From Pseudomonadota bacterium (lineage in GTDB: Bacteria > Bdellovibrionota > Oligoflexia > Oligoflexales > Oligoflexaceae): a DNA stretch of 20,931 bases. The notes beneath the pieces were generated by a model. It was not told where the DNA came from. It saw only the letters and a program-made list of their open reading frames with translations, and ran no database searches. Shown in pieces: positions 1 through 8,999 of the stretch. How positions within the stretch are numbered: the first letter of the stretch is position 1; each line of letters starts with the position of its first letter. The position numbers and the translations under genes were made by a program. Location of the stretch: the NCBI GenBank assembly GCA_029556045.1, contig JAKQGS010000310.1, forward strand, positions 1-20,931, given 5' to 3'.

Positions 1-1090
1 GCAGGCTTCCCCCGCCTGGCTCAAAGCCACCGGCCGGTTTGGCATCATAAACACCATGGATCAGCCCCATGTATTCGCTCATGACATTGCGGTGGAAATA
101 AGGAGGACGGAAGGTATTCTCTGCCACCATCCAGCGGGGAGGAAAAATGACGAAATCCACATTGGCCACGCCAGCTCTGGTTGTGGGAGAGGTCAATACC
201 GTGAAAATCGACGGATCAGGATGATCGAAGCTCACCGTGTTCATGGTGTTAAAACGCTTGAGATCATATTTGTAGGGAGCGTAATTGCCATGCCACGCCA
301 CCACATCCAGTGGAGAATGGTGCATAGGGGCCTGCCAGAGTTCTCCCAGAAACTTGGTGACCAGGGTGAAGTCGCCCTTCATATCTTCATAGGCTGCTTG
401 CGGGGCCAAAAAGTCGCGGGGATTGGCCAGCCCATTGGCTCCGATCGGTCCAAGATTCGGCAGTTCAAAGTGCGCCCCATAGTTTTCGCAGATATAACCG
501 CGAGCCTTTTGGTTATCCTTCAGACGCACCTGAAATTTAATGCCGCGGGGAATCACCACAATTTCCGTCGGACAGACCTCAAGAAAGCCCATTTCGGTAA
601 AAATTTCCAGAGTCCCTTCCTGCGGTACGATCAGCATGTCGCCATCGCTGTTATAGAAATACTTAGTCTTCATGGAACGATTGGCGCAGTATATGTGAAC
701 GCCGTTGCCCTCACGCCCCTGCACGTCGCCATTGCCGGCAATGGTCACGATACCTTCGATAAAGTCCTTCGATTCCGTTGGCCACGCCAGTGGATCCCAG
801 CGCATCTGCGTTGGCGGCGCCGTCACCTCCGTAAGTGGAGCTGTGCGCCATAATCCCTTATCGACCTTTTCAAAACGTCCAGCCACCACCGACGGCATGA
901 TGCGATACAACCAGCTGCGATAATTATCCTTGCGATTTTCCGTAAAGGCGGACCCACTCAACTGCTCAGCCACCAAACCATAAGGCATCTTTTGTGGTGA
1001 ATTCTGTCCCTGCGGTAAAGCCTCTGGTAAAACTTCGGTGGCAAAATGATTTAAAAAACCGCTCTGATACCCTCGGTCGCGTACCATCAT
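1..1090 (-). CDS. hmgA: Homogentisate 1,2-dioxygenase, C-terminus cut by window edge
   Basis: Opens the aromatic ring of homogentisate to maleylacetoacetate with a non-haem Fe(II), in cytosolic tyrosine/phenylalanine catabolism. The reverse strand reads open for 363 codons from ATG at 1090 (a second ATG is at 1087) to the window edge; family members are about 430 aa, so roughly 65 residues are missing. Family hallmarks are visible: [15 protein letters not shown] with the His (residue 267) matching the catalytic His292 of the human enzyme, and [19 protein letters not shown] with His333 and Glu339 matching human iron ligands His335 and Glu341. The visible end, [10 protein letters not shown], leads into the segment that should carry the third ligand (His371 in human), which lies outside the window. 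A GGGAG ribosome site sits about 7 nt before the ATG. It is transcribed divergently from the lipoprotein at 1269. The identification is firm; only partner genes of the pathway are unseen. Confidence 0.96.
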   Translation of the reverse strand, partial: MMVRDRGYQSGFLNHFATEVLPEALPQGQNSPQKMPYGLVAEQLSGSAFTENRKDNYRSWLYRIMPSVVAGRFEKVDKGLWRTAPLTEVTAPPTQMRWDPLAWPTESKDFIEGIVTIAGNGDVQGREGNGVHIYCANRSMKTKYFYNSDGDMLIVPQEGTLEIFTEMGFLEVCPTEIVVIPRGIKFQVRLKDNQKARGYICENYGAHFELPNLGPIGANGLANPRDFLAPQAAYEDMKGDFTLVTKFLGELWQAPMHHSPLDVVAWHGNYAPYKYDLKRFNTMNTVSFDHPDPSIFTVLTSPTTRAGVANVDFVIFPPRWMVAENTFRPPYFHRNVMSEYMGLIHGVYDAKPAGGFEPGGGSL

Positions 1091-1268
1091 ATGTGACAAC
1101 TCCCTGGATTTTTTGTTTCCAAATTTTTACCAAAAAATACAATCCCTTCCAAGAGTTACCCCTAAGCCATGGAAATCCCCCGCAATTATTTCTAATCCAC
1201 CTCAGGGATATGCCGATAATTTAGGCAATGGCATTCCGCCAGAACCATTGCGGAAAGGGACGAGATTC

Positions 1269-2006
1269 ATGAAATCGGTCATTCAGATTACACTCTTCAT
1301 AGCGGTCATAACGAATGTCGGCTGCGTCCCGCAAAAAAATCGCCCCGCACAAAAAAACAGCGGCAGCCCCAGCACTGAAATATTTGCAACGCCACCGGAG
1401 CAAGCCGTCACCGGCTCGCGACTTCCCGCGATCGACGAAGTCCCTGAGTCTCAGCCGGTTTCCACCGACACCGCCCAGCCTTCTGACCAGCCACCGGAAT
1501 CCACAGCGTTAAACCCAGCACCATCTGATGAAGGAGAGGATCTGGAAGCTTCGCTTTCGCCCTCCGAGGTTCCCACCGAGGTTGCGACAACGACCCCAGC
1601 GCCGTCAACACCGAATCCAGGCAGCCAAGAAGATGTCAGCCCACGACAAATGGCCCGGGCCATGGCTTTGTTCCATGAGGCCGCCAGAACCGAAGATGCT
1701 AGGGACGTTCGCAAGGCCCTCGAAAAATATCTCACCGCCTGCCAGATCGGCTACGGCTATGCCTGCCATCGCTACGGTTGGCATATGGAAAAACGCGGCA
1801 ATCTGCGCAATGCCAACAATTTCTACCGGGTGGCCTGCCGCCGGGGGGTCATGAAGAGCTGTAACAACTTGGGGTTTGTCGCTGAACAAAACCGCCGCTT
1901 CAAGGAAGCCGGTGAATACTATGACCGCGGATGCCGCGGCAATCACGGGATTTCATGCAAGAACCTGGAGCGCATCAAAAAGATTCGCCCCAATCTGGCT
2001 CACTGA
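1269..2006 (+). CDS. Lipoprotein with three Cys-paired Sel1/Hcp-like repeats
   Basis: A 245-aa predicted lipoprotein. The frame is open upstream to 1113, but ATG 1269 is preferred: GGGA lies 8 nt upstream and translation begins with a hydrophobic signal ending in ITNVGC, giving lipidated Cys19. Residues about 25-125 are a Pro/Ser/Thr/Glu-rich low-complexity linker, likely a spacer reaching from the membrane. Residues about 128-240 form helical repeats with cysteines at 158/166, 190/198 and 222/230, each pair C-x7-C and each pair exactly 32 residues after the previous one. This is the disulphide pattern of Sel1-like repeats in Helicobacter cysteine-rich (Hcp) proteins, although those repeats are usually about 36 residues. 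The fold call is by pattern; binding partner and role are unknown. It stands alone, divergent from hmgA. Confidence 0.85.
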   Translation: MKSVIQITLFIAVITNVGCVPQKNRPAQKNSGSPSTEIFATPPEQAVTGSRLPAIDEVPESQPVSTDTAQPSDQPPESTALNPAPSDEGEDLEASLSPSEVPTEVATTTPAPSTPNPGSQEDVSPRQMARAMALFHEAARTEDARDVRKALEKYLTACQIGYGYACHRYGWHMEKRGNLRNANNFYRVACRRGVMKSCNNLGFVAEQNRRFKEAGEYYDRGCRGNHGISCKNLERIKKIRPNLAH

Positions 2007-2072
2007 AGTGACGAAACCACGGGACAGTCGGGCACAACCACCTCTCTGCCAAAAAAATCAGATGTTTAATGC

Positions 2073-2552
2073 TCAGAACGCCAATCCAACTAAGAAATCA
2101 AGTCCACCGCTGCTTTGCCCTGATGCCTCCGAATTAAACGTCTTTTTTGTGTAGTCATTGAGTTCGCTTTTCGTACCTTCTTCAAGGGAATCCTGTTCTT
2201 CAACACGGATCCGGTTGGAATTCGCATGTTGGCTACGCACACCAAATCGCAAATAGAATCCGCCGTCCCATTGCGCCTTATAACCACCCACAGCTGTCGC
2301 ACCAAAACTCGTCGCATCCAATCCCACCATTCTCTGACTGGTCCTATGCTCCAGTTGAACGGCGCTTTAAGAATAGCTAGCCCCAATGCCTCCATACCAG
2401 CCAGACAGAGGCCGGGAATAAAGCATCACCTTTTCAAACCATTGTGATAAGTTCGGGATACTGTCGATTTCAGAATGAAATGCAGCAGAGTGCCTACCCC
2501 GATGATATCGGAGATCGACCAGGGGAGTTAAGTGAGTGGGTTCAATCCATGT
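2073..2552 (-). pseudogene. Remnant of a small outer-membrane beta-barrel protein
   Basis: One reverse frame from 2552 to the stop at 2073 reads like the body and C-terminus of an outer-membrane barrel but is broken by an in-frame TAA at 2367-2369. Before the stop come VDLRYHRGRHSAAFHSEID, then SQWFEKVMLYSRPLSGWYGG and IGASYS; after it come strand-like segments such as GATAVGGYKAQWDGGFYLRF, then a polar loop, and the end GGLDFLVGLAF, an alternating hydrophobic strand closing on Phe as in barrels recognised by the BAM complex. No start or signal peptide is found: a second stop (TGA, 2553-2555) bounds the frame upstream, and only about 50 nt separate it from the preceding lipoprotein gene. A fragment could in principle start at ATG 2330, but without a signal peptide that is unlikely to matter. 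Probably once the third gene after 3255-4667 and 2602-3258. Confidence 0.6.
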
Positions 2553-2581
2553 TCACAGACCGTGAGCAAAGGGGCGTAGTC

Positions 2582-2608
2582 ACCCTAGATTCTGGAGGAT
2601 TCTAGGGT
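2582..2608. terminator. Hairpin at the end of the lipoprotein gene
   Basis: Perfect 8-bp inverted repeat ACCCTAGA / TCTAGGGT with an 11-nt spacer, overlapping the TAG stop of the gene ending at 2602. No T-tract follows on either strand, so it may be a Rho-independent terminator of weak type or an mRNA 3'-end stabiliser rather than a classical terminator. Confidence 0.4.
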
Positions 2609-3258
2609 TGACGCCGCAATGTCAGCATAAACGGTTGGGGTTCCACAAATTTCAACAATTCGGATGATGAGATACTGCTGTTATCGATGATGGTCGTATA
2701 GTTTTCTATTTCAAGGAAGTCTTCCGATGAGCGACTGCCATCAAGTTGTGGTATGCGATAGACTGGTACTCCCCGTGCCTGCAAGTGAGCGACATTGAAA
2801 GAGATGGAACTCACATGAATCGTTTGTCCCAATGAATCACTCTGCCATTCAAACGGCTGGTAAATATCGTCCAGTTGATAGTGACCAAATACTGATCCAT
2901 TAATTTGACATAGATGCATTAGGTCCGATGTAGAATTTTCCTCAAAAAGTCCACTCACGCGCAGGCTTTCCTTCTTGTTTCCCTCCCGAAATTCCCTAAG
3001 TAAAGGAATTTTATCGACGGTCAAGCGTACAAGGCCATCCCCCTCACTTTTGACCGACACCTTGACCGGCTGAGTCGGTGCTACACCCGTGTCGGACCCA
3101 AAGGACATTTGTCCGTAAAAAAGATAATCCCCCTCCACTTCCGGTGAAATGGAATAAGAAGGCAGGTTTGAGCACAATGGCTTACGAAGGTAAACGCCGT
3201 TGCAGCCCATCACCAGGAGCGAACCAAGAAACATTCCCAAAATCTGGCGGATCATCAT
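2602..3258 (-). CDS. Predicted lipoprotein, paralogue of the one at 11045-11662
   Basis: A 218-aa protein with a hydrophobic N-terminus and lipobox LVMGC (lipidated Cys19), so anchored at the periplasmic or cell surface. I recognise no characterised family. It resembles the 205-aa lipoprotein at 11045-11662: both have GCN, a Tyr a few residues on, PLC (Cys29 here), then an EG-D/N-Y motif (42-45 here), a later L/I-C, and near the end I/V-DN-x3-S followed by L. The second conserved Cys pair may form a disulphide. Its start overlaps the stop of the upstream gene by 4 bp (ATGA), so the two are translationally coupled. A hairpin overlaps its stop and a barrel pseudogene follows. Confidence 0.8.
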   Translation of the reverse strand: MMIRQILGMFLGSLLVMGCNGVYLRKPLCSNLPSYSISPEVEGDYLFYGQMSFGSDTGVAPTQPVKVSVKSEGDGLVRLTVDKIPLLREFREGNKKESLRVSGLFEENSTSDLMHLCQINGSVFGHYQLDDIYQPFEWQSDSLGQTIHVSSISFNVAHLQARGVPVYRIPQLDGSRSSEDFLEIENYTTIIDNSSISSSELLKFVEPQPFMLTLRRQP

Positions 3259-4667
3259 GGCTGCTTTACCTCCCCGTTGAAGATCTCAATCAAGTGAATT
3301 TTGGAGGGGCAATCTCCCCCACCCTGGCTATCGCAGGGGCGTTCAAAATAGTTAAAATTGCTTGCAATCGCCCCCCAGGAAACCAATCCGCTGCTCATTC
3401 CATTCATATCAGTAACTTGTGCCGACACAACCGTATTCCAGCCTTTCCGCAGATATGGCTTCAAGTCAATCTCTCCCACACCATTGTTGTCCAATTGATC
3501 CGGGAACAAATGGAGAACCTGCAGATCTATCATTGAATCAATAATACCGGACTTACCCAGGCGTATGTTCACAATGACGGGAGGGCGCGGGGCGTCAACG
3601 GTCACTCGCAAGCGCGTCGTGCCGGCAACCAACTGAAGATCTCGAATAGTAGGGCGAACGTTTGCTCCTTCCGGTGATTCCAGAACCAGACCAACAGCAT
3701 GTTGCAAGTTTTCCGCAATAAGAATGGACTTCAGGGTGCTGGTAATATTGCGGTCACCATCTTTCTCCGCATAATACGAAGAGCGCGCTTCGTAGGCATT
3801 GGACAAGGTGATGGATTTTGGCCACAGGGCCTTTTCGCCAAACGTAGGGGGAATTTGATAACAAACCTTTGCCTCGTAATTATGTGTCCCTCGGTTGACT
3901 CGCCATGCAGACGCCCCAGTCAGGTACCAGGACGAGCGAGGAGCATTGATCTCAAGTTCTTCAATGGATGAAATCGAAAAAGCACCCGCAGGATCAAAAA
4001 TCCCCATATGCAAACACGCGTTTTCCCCAACCCGGTATTGCGTTTGATCTGACTTAAGAAAAACAAGACGAGGATTCCCGAAACCATGATTCACATATCT
4101 CAAAACATATTCCACATCCTGCGAGGATTGAAACATTCGATACCGAGCTCGCACCAGATATCCAGCTCGCATCATGAAATAACGAACCCCATAAGAATCG
4201 TTGGCAACCAGAGGCTGGCTGCTCGCACAAGACATATCCGGAAAGGTCGTCAAATCATCCGCAGCAATGCCGATGGCACCCAAGACATTACCAGGAGTCT
4301 GTTGCCAGGGATAACAGGGATAGTTCCGTTGCAAGAAACGCTGCAACTCCGTGAGATCCGCAACCTGTTCGATGGGGAGAAACTCAAAAAAAACAAAAGA
4401 CTCCTGCGAATGGTAATTGCCGCTCTCCGACAAATACCAATAGCGGTTACCACGCATGGAGGTTGGAACCGGTTGGCACAGTGTATTGTTGGGATCGTTT
4501 TGAAGGCGACCATCCACGCAGGCCCGCCAATGGTTGGGGTATACAGCGGAGAAGTCGTAGGTAGGATCAATCAGGTGATTGCCAACTCCGGTGCCCTTAA
4601 TGGTTGGAGCCGCTGATGCTTTGAAGGACAGCATAGTTAGAACCAGAGCGATCATCCGAAAAACCAT
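3255..4667 (-). CDS. Secreted protein of unknown function, 470 aa
   Basis: Begins with a Sec signal peptide (MVFRMIALVLTMLSFKASAA, likely cut after ASA), so it is periplasmic, outer-membrane attached or released. An AGGAG site lies about 9 nt before the ATG. The mature chain has no transmembrane segment and at least eight cysteines, including a pair near the C-terminus (RPCDSQGGGDCPSK), suggesting disulphides. The C-terminal third, from about residue 340, is rich in alternating hydrophobic strands (RLRVTVDAPRPPVIVNIRLG) as in Ig-like beta-sandwich domains; this is a guess at fold. No enzyme motif was recognised. It is the first gene of a minus-strand operon with the coupled lipoprotein gene and divergent from the cytochrome/DUF1501 operon, with which it shares a 257-bp control region. 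Confidence 0.8.
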   Translation of the reverse strand: MVFRMIALVLTMLSFKASAAPTIKGTGVGNHLIDPTYDFSAVYPNHWRACVDGRLQNDPNNTLCQPVPTSMRGNRYWYLSESGNYHSQESFVFFEFLPIEQVADLTELQRFLQRNYPCYPWQQTPGNVLGAIGIAADDLTTFPDMSCASSQPLVANDSYGVRYFMMRAGYLVRARYRMFQSSQDVEYVLRYVNHGFGNPRLVFLKSDQTQYRVGENACLHMGIFDPAGAFSISSIEELEINAPRSSWYLTGASAWRVNRGTHNYEAKVCYQIPPTFGEKALWPKSITLSNAYEARSSYYAEKDGDRNITSTLKSILIAENLQHAVGLVLESPEGANVRPTIRDLQLVAGTTRLRVTVDAPRPPVIVNIRLGKSGIIDSMIDLQVLHLFPDQLDNNGVGEIDLKPYLRKGWNTVVSAQVTDMNGMSSGLVSWGAIASNFNYFERPCDSQGGGDCPSKIHLIEIFNGEVKQP

Positions 4668-4924
4668 GACCTCATGCTCCTGTGGAGTTTTTGTGAAAAC
4701 TGAAAAATCTATGCAATAATGAAATAGTCAAGCATTCATACGACGCGTCGTCTTTTCAATGCTCACGGCTTGTGAGCGCGAAACAATCCCCACCTCTTAT
4801 GTCATCGTGATTTGACACGATAGAATAATCCTACCACGGAAAACATGTTTTTCAACGCGGAACAAATTTGTCGAACCCGAACACGGAAACGCATCCGATC
4901 TGAACCTAAGGGGAATCCATAGCT
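4668..4924. promoter_or_regulatory. Divergent control region with three dyads
   Basis: This 257-bp gap separates two divergent operons of exported proteins. It contains a 12-bp perfect palindrome ACGACGCGTCGT (4740-4751), an inverted repeat GCTCAC-N5-GTGAGC (4761-4777) and, at 4800-4821, two overlapping dyads: TGTCA-N8-TGACA and ATCGTG-N6-CACGAT. A TTGACA hexamer at 4812-4817 lies within the last pair, but no convincing -10 is found at the right distance. The clustering suggests operators for one or more regulators, possibly the TIGR02147 protein encoded downstream, which is inference only. Confidence 0.45.
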
Positions 4925-6802
4925 ATGAGTCGTTGCAAAACAATACGCATACTCCTGTGTGCAAGTCTTCTGGGATGCGGGGTCGAATCTCAGCCGACAT
5001 CACAGGTCCAACAAGTATCGCAATTATTACCCATTATTGGTGCGACATCTCCCAGGCAACTTATCGAAGACCCTTGGGCTCACCGCCGTTGGTTGGAGAA
5101 AATCATGACGCGGGCCGGCTATGGGGACCAATTGGGTGGAGCCACATTTGAACGGTTGGCGCAATTACCCCCAGAAGAAGCGGTGGATGACCTTATCAAC
5201 GGAGCAAAATTTCAAGATACGGTTCTTGATTTTGGAATGTATTTTTCAGGCGTAAAAAGTGGACCAATTCGCAACAGTTCTGGAGATCTTAGCTTCCGCA
5301 TCTACAGCTTTCCCAGCGCAATTTCAGCAGCGAAAGCGGTTGCCTCGGATGGGGACTTTTTGGCCCTCTTTAATTTCGATCAACCGATGTATAGTTCGCC
5401 GCTTGGGACAATAGCAGCAGTCAGAGATCGACAATCCGGTGAATATATCGGCTATGACTGGCCTCAGGATCAAAAGCGCCAATATATCTTTGAGTCTGCG
5501 CGATTGGTGTTACAATCGGCCTATGACGAATTCCGCCAAGAGCCTGATACAACTACGGCTCTGGCTCGCGGTTGTGAAAACGGCACGGAATTTATTTCAG
5601 AGCTCTTCAATCTTAGCAGCACCGTTACAAGTCAATTTTCAGAGAAATTCAGCTTTCCACTTGAACTCGCCTGCGGACTCGGCACGATAACTCACTCGGA
5701 AATGGACAACTTCTTTTTTCGAATGACCATGATCTTGCCGCAATTCTTTCTTCATCTGCAGACACTAACCCCAGAGGTATATCAGGCGGCGACGCCCGCA
5801 GAAATCCGCTCACTACAGGGTTTTCCGGAGATGGCGGTGCAAGACATCATTCCGCTTACATCGTGGGCAACCCTCTCCAATTCTTCCACCAACTTTAATC
5901 GCAAACGGGCAAGTTATATCCTCAAACGCTATTTCTGCGACGATCTGACGCCCGTTGCGGTCGAGATGCCCGACTCCGATCATAGCCAGGGCCGGCATGG
6001 CAGTGATCCTTCCTGTCAGGCATGCCATTATAAACTTGATCCCATGGCCGGTTTTTTCCGTAACATTGGGGCTTTTGGAGGAAACTTTAGCGGTCATGAC
6101 CGCATCGTTTTCGACGATGGAGCGGTTAAAGACCGTCTGGAATATGAGAATGCCTGGCGCGATGACCAGCAGAACCTCAAGGTCGGCTACATCCGATCCC
6201 TTCGTCATCCGGATCAAAATACCTGGGGCAATGACCTGCGTGACCTGTTTCAAATCATTAAAACCGCTCCGGAGGCACGTCAATGCCTGGTCAAAAAGAC
6301 CTTTGCTTATTTTGCCGGTGAGGACCAGATGGCAGATGGGGGGTACTTGGACTATCTGACCCAGACCTTTAATAACGACGCCGCGGTGAACAGCGCCCGC
6401 GCCTATAAAAAATTGGTCAAAAATATTCTGTTAAGTCAGACGATGCAGCAGCCGGATCCTGATTCAACCCAGTGTTACGACCATGATCCACGCCAGTCAT
6501 CTCCCAGCAACCTGCCTTGCGAGGTAGCCTTTGTCATTCGTAAAAACTGCGAAACCTGCCACAATAGTGGCAACAATCGTGGCGGACTATCTTTAGATCG
6601 CTGGTTGACCACGGCACCGGGACAGGAGGGGTTTGTCCACGTTAAAAATGACCAACAGATTGCCACCCGTGATTCTCTGGCTCTTATTCTGGAGCGCATC
6701 GAGACTCCCGACCGTAACCGGCGCATGCCTTTAGCCCAGGAGATGAAGGCCAGCGAACGAGAGACTCTCTACCTGTGGTTACAGGAAATGCTGCGCCAAT
6801 AA
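4925..6802 (+). CDS. Di-haem cytochrome c-like lipoprotein (planctomycete-type DUF1588/DUF1585-like)
   Basis: A 625-aa lipoprotein (signal with lipobox LLGC, Cys18) carrying two haem-c attachment motifs: CQACH at 364-368 and CETCH at 542-546. Around the first, NRKRASYILKRYFCDDL, a His/Asp-rich stretch and CQACHYKLDPMAGFF follow the pattern of DUF1588 domains, with an N-terminal region (about 45-110, LPPEEAVDDLINGAKFQD) like the DUF1592/DUF1549 regions that accompany it, and a DUF1585-like helical part at about 435-505. The second motif starts a separate C-terminal cytochrome c domain; Met601 in NRRMPL is a plausible distal ligand. Such proteins occur next to DUF1501 or DUF1552 genes in planctomycetes, myxobacteria and relatives, and the DUF1501 gene here is two genes downstream. 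The substrate is unknown; electron transfer at the envelope is inferred from the haem motifs. The best ribosome site, AAGGGG, is somewhat far (about 11 nt) from the ATG. Confidence 0.85.
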   Translation: MSRCKTIRILLCASLLGCGVESQPTSQVQQVSQLLPIIGATSPRQLIEDPWAHRRWLEKIMTRAGYGDQLGGATFERLAQLPPEEAVDDLINGAKFQDTVLDFGMYFSGVKSGPIRNSSGDLSFRIYSFPSAISAAKAVASDGDFLALFNFDQPMYSSPLGTIAAVRDRQSGEYIGYDWPQDQKRQYIFESARLVLQSAYDEFRQEPDTTTALARGCENGTEFISELFNLSSTVTSQFSEKFSFPLELACGLGTITHSEMDNFFFRMTMILPQFFLHLQTLTPEVYQAATPAEIRSLQGFPEMAVQDIIPLTSWATLSNSSTNFNRKRASYILKRYFCDDLTPVAVEMPDSDHSQGRHGSDPSCQACHYKLDPMAGFFRNIGAFGGNFSGHDRIVFDDGAVKDRLEYENAWRDDQQNLKVGYIRSLRHPDQNTWGNDLRDLFQIIKTAPEARQCLVKKTFAYFAGEDQMADGGYLDYLTQTFNNDAAVNSARAYKKLVKNILLSQTMQQPDPDSTQCYDHDPRQSSPSNLPCEVAFVIRKNCETCHNSGNNRGGLSLDRWLTTAPGQEGFVHVKNDQQIATRDSLALILERIETPDRNRRMPLAQEMKASERETLYLWLQEMLRQ

Positions 6803-6856
6803 TTCATAAGAGACGAGATCCAACGTGCAACAAAATCCAAGAAGGAGATCGGTTCC

Positions 6857-7513
6857 ATGATATCTAAATTAGTCCGGTTGGTCATTTTAACATTGTCGCT
6901 TATAGCCTGTGGGCGACAGGATGCACCAGATTCTGCGGCAAGCGAAGTCCGCGAAGATTCGGCATCCCTTTTGGAAGATTCAAAACCCACCCGCTACCGC
7001 GGTGTTGATGAAATTGCCGCTGCACTCCAGACGAGGACAATCGACTCAAATATTTTGTGGTATCTGGGAGTCTACCTAGGCAGCTACAACCGCAGTAATG
7101 ACAATCTCGCCAGCCTGCTCGGCTACTTTCAGGGGGATGGCCTGGAGGCTGGATTCTATAATGGATTGCCCAACGCTTTGAATTATCGCCTTTACGCCGC
7201 GTTGTTTAGCGGACTATCCAAGGATCTGGTGGTTTCGACATGCTCAGCAGAAAAACCGCGATGGATGCGTGCCCATCAAGAACTCAAATCGGTGCTGCTC
7301 CCACTCTGTGACGGGCAACATGCATCACGCACTCGCGAGCATATGATGGCCCTCTGGCTGAACATCATGGGCTATCGAGCTCCCATGGAAGAGTTTGATG
7401 CTTGGATGAACCTATTTGCCAGCGAACCTCTCGCATCAACGCCGGCCCAGGAGCTCTTACCCCTGCTTTTGGAAAGCATTTTTATGAATCCTTACTACCT
7501 GTTTGCTCTCTGA
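6857..7513 (+). CDS. Small lipoprotein between cytochrome and DUF1501 genes
   Basis: A 218-aa predicted lipoprotein: signal MISKLVRLVILTLSLIAC, lipidated Cys18, with AAGGAG 9 nt before the ATG. After an acidic linker to about residue 45, the rest is predominantly helical, with two further cysteines (TCSAEK and PLCDGQ). I recognise no family. The end, ESIFMNPYYLFAL, and position resemble the C-terminal helical part of the upstream cytochrome family, where a chain in this place often ends with a segment such as LLxSxxFLYR, so it may be a split or diverged relative of DUF1592/DUF1800-like modules; this is speculative. It is 54 bp after the cytochrome gene and 13 bp before the DUF1501 gene, so almost certainly co-transcribed and likely part of the same envelope complex. 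Confidence 0.75.
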   Translation: MISKLVRLVILTLSLIACGRQDAPDSAASEVREDSASLLEDSKPTRYRGVDEIAAALQTRTIDSNILWYLGVYLGSYNRSNDNLASLLGYFQGDGLEAGFYNGLPNALNYRLYAALFSGLSKDLVVSTCSAEKPRWMRAHQELKSVLLPLCDGQHASRTREHMMALWLNIMGYRAPMEEFDAWMNLFASEPLASTPAQELLPLLLESIFMNPYYLFAL

Positions 7514-7526
7514 AAGGAGTCGCCAC

Positions 7527-8921
7527 ATGTCCCATATCAAACGACGGACTTTCATCAAATCAGCCTTTGGCGCCTTCGGCGGACTGGCTGCATTACGGCC
7601 ATCCTTTGGTCAGACCAACGGTGAACAACGAGATCCCCACTTCTTTCTGATGATCCACCTAGAAGGTGGAGCCGACTCATCCTATCTGTTTGATGCCAGG
7701 CCCCTCGCCATGACGCAGGCTGGTTTAATGCAAAACTACCGCGGTACGGAAGCCAAACCATGGTTGGGAACCAATGGTGGACAGTGCCTGACCAGCAGTC
7801 TGACGGATCCACTCCTCCCTTTTAAAGATGATCTGGCTATCCTTAATGGCGTATTGATGGCTGCCACCTTTGACGGCCATGAGCAAAACATGAATTATCT
7901 CCATACTGGCAGCGCGTTTGGCGGACCATCCTTTCTGCCGAACTTGAATATCGGACTATCGCAAGCACCGCTGGACGTCTTTGGAGAATTGCCGGACTTT
8001 GTCAATATCTCCAATCGCAATGCGGTCCTTGCCCTGGGATTGGCAGAATGCCGACAGCTGCCGAACATGCTCCCAGCCATTACGTCCACATCCGCACGGG
8101 GACGGATTTACCAGCATCTGCAGCAGCGCTACCAGCATGCTGCCTCCAGCCCAGGACGATTTGGTGCGGCTAATCAGATACTACTCAAGGCTTTTGCCGA
8201 CGGCGACGACTTGACGAACCGCATCCGGCTTCTCGATTTCAGCGGCATAGATGACAGTTCCGAGCCGTCCATGGAATCCAATCTTAAAATGGCATTTTCC
8301 TTCTTTAAAGCCGGTCTGACCAACTGCTTTTCCTTAGTGCTTGACGATGACAACTTTGACACCCATGATGTAGGAAGCGCTCAAAATCAACCTCAAATTT
8401 TTGCCAATTTGGTTGCAGATCTCGCCACTGCAATAACAACCTTAAAAAACACGGAATTCGGCCCAGGTAAAAGCTTTTTTGATGTTACCACCATTATGAT
8501 CTCCTCAGAATTCAGCCGTACCATGCGACAAATCGATCGCCCCATCGATCAAACAGGAACCGATCACAATGCGCTTGGCAATTCGATGCTGCTGGCTGGC
8601 AAGGGCATCCAGGGGGGGGTGGTTCTTGGGGCCTCGGATTTTGCGACTCCCGATGAAGTTCTATCAGGGGCGCATCTATCCTTGGATCCTGAACGCCTTA
8701 AAGTGATGGGTCGCCAATTCGACTTTGTGACACAACGCCCCATGGCGGTTCAGCCTGAATCTTTTGACATCACCCACTATCTAACGTCTGCCTCCGTGAT
8801 CAATACAATTTTTTCATTGTATAGTCGCACCACAGGGGTTGATATCCTGACCCCTCACCGCTTTACTTTGGACCGCCGAGGAACCGTAGCCCCCGTCCTT
8901 TCGGGATTGTTAAAGGCGTGA
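7527..8921 (+). CDS. Tat-exported DUF1501 family protein
   Basis: 464 aa from ATG 7527, chosen over an upstream in-frame ATG at 7503 because AAGGAG lies 7 nt before it and the protein then begins with a twin-arginine signal, KRRTFIKSAFGAFGGLAAL. Tat export implies folding, possibly with a cofactor, before transport. DUF1501 belongs to the alkaline phosphatase/sulphatase-like superfamily, and its signatures are visible: HLEGGAD at 44-50, FDTH at 277-280, SEFSRT at 327-332 and GTDHNALGN at 344-352. The enzymatic reaction of the family is not established. In planctomycete-like systems DUF1501 genes pair with c-type cytochrome genes as seen here. It is third in the operon beginning at 4925, 13 bp after the small lipoprotein gene. 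Confidence 0.9.
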   Translation: MSHIKRRTFIKSAFGAFGGLAALRPSFGQTNGEQRDPHFFLMIHLEGGADSSYLFDARPLAMTQAGLMQNYRGTEAKPWLGTNGGQCLTSSLTDPLLPFKDDLAILNGVLMAATFDGHEQNMNYLHTGSAFGGPSFLPNLNIGLSQAPLDVFGELPDFVNISNRNAVLALGLAECRQLPNMLPAITSTSARGRIYQHLQQRYQHAASSPGRFGAANQILLKAFADGDDLTNRIRLLDFSGIDDSSEPSMESNLKMAFSFFKAGLTNCFSLVLDDDNFDTHDVGSAQNQPQIFANLVADLATAITTLKNTEFGPGKSFFDVTTIMISSEFSRTMRQIDRPIDQTGTDHNALGNSMLLAGKGIQGGVVLGASDFATPDEVLSGAHLSLDPERLKVMGRQFDFVTQRPMAVQPESFDITHYLTSASVINTIFSLYSRTTGVDILTPHRFTLDRRGTVAPVLSGLLKA

Positions 8922-8999
8922 CAAGGGGGTTTGGTCCCGGTCCATGAAGCATTTGTGGTATCATCGTTGAGAACCTGAATGGCCGGCAGGGAGTCTTGA

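Noticed and set aside
56..853. Long plus-strand open frame over the first kilobase
   Set aside because: It is antisense to homogentisate dioxygenase, whose reverse-strand translation carries clear family motifs through the same bases.
1113..1268. Upstream extension of the repeat lipoprotein
   Set aside because: Starting at 1113 would bury the signal peptide and lipobox inside the chain, while ATG 1269 has a ribosome site and gives an N-terminal signal.
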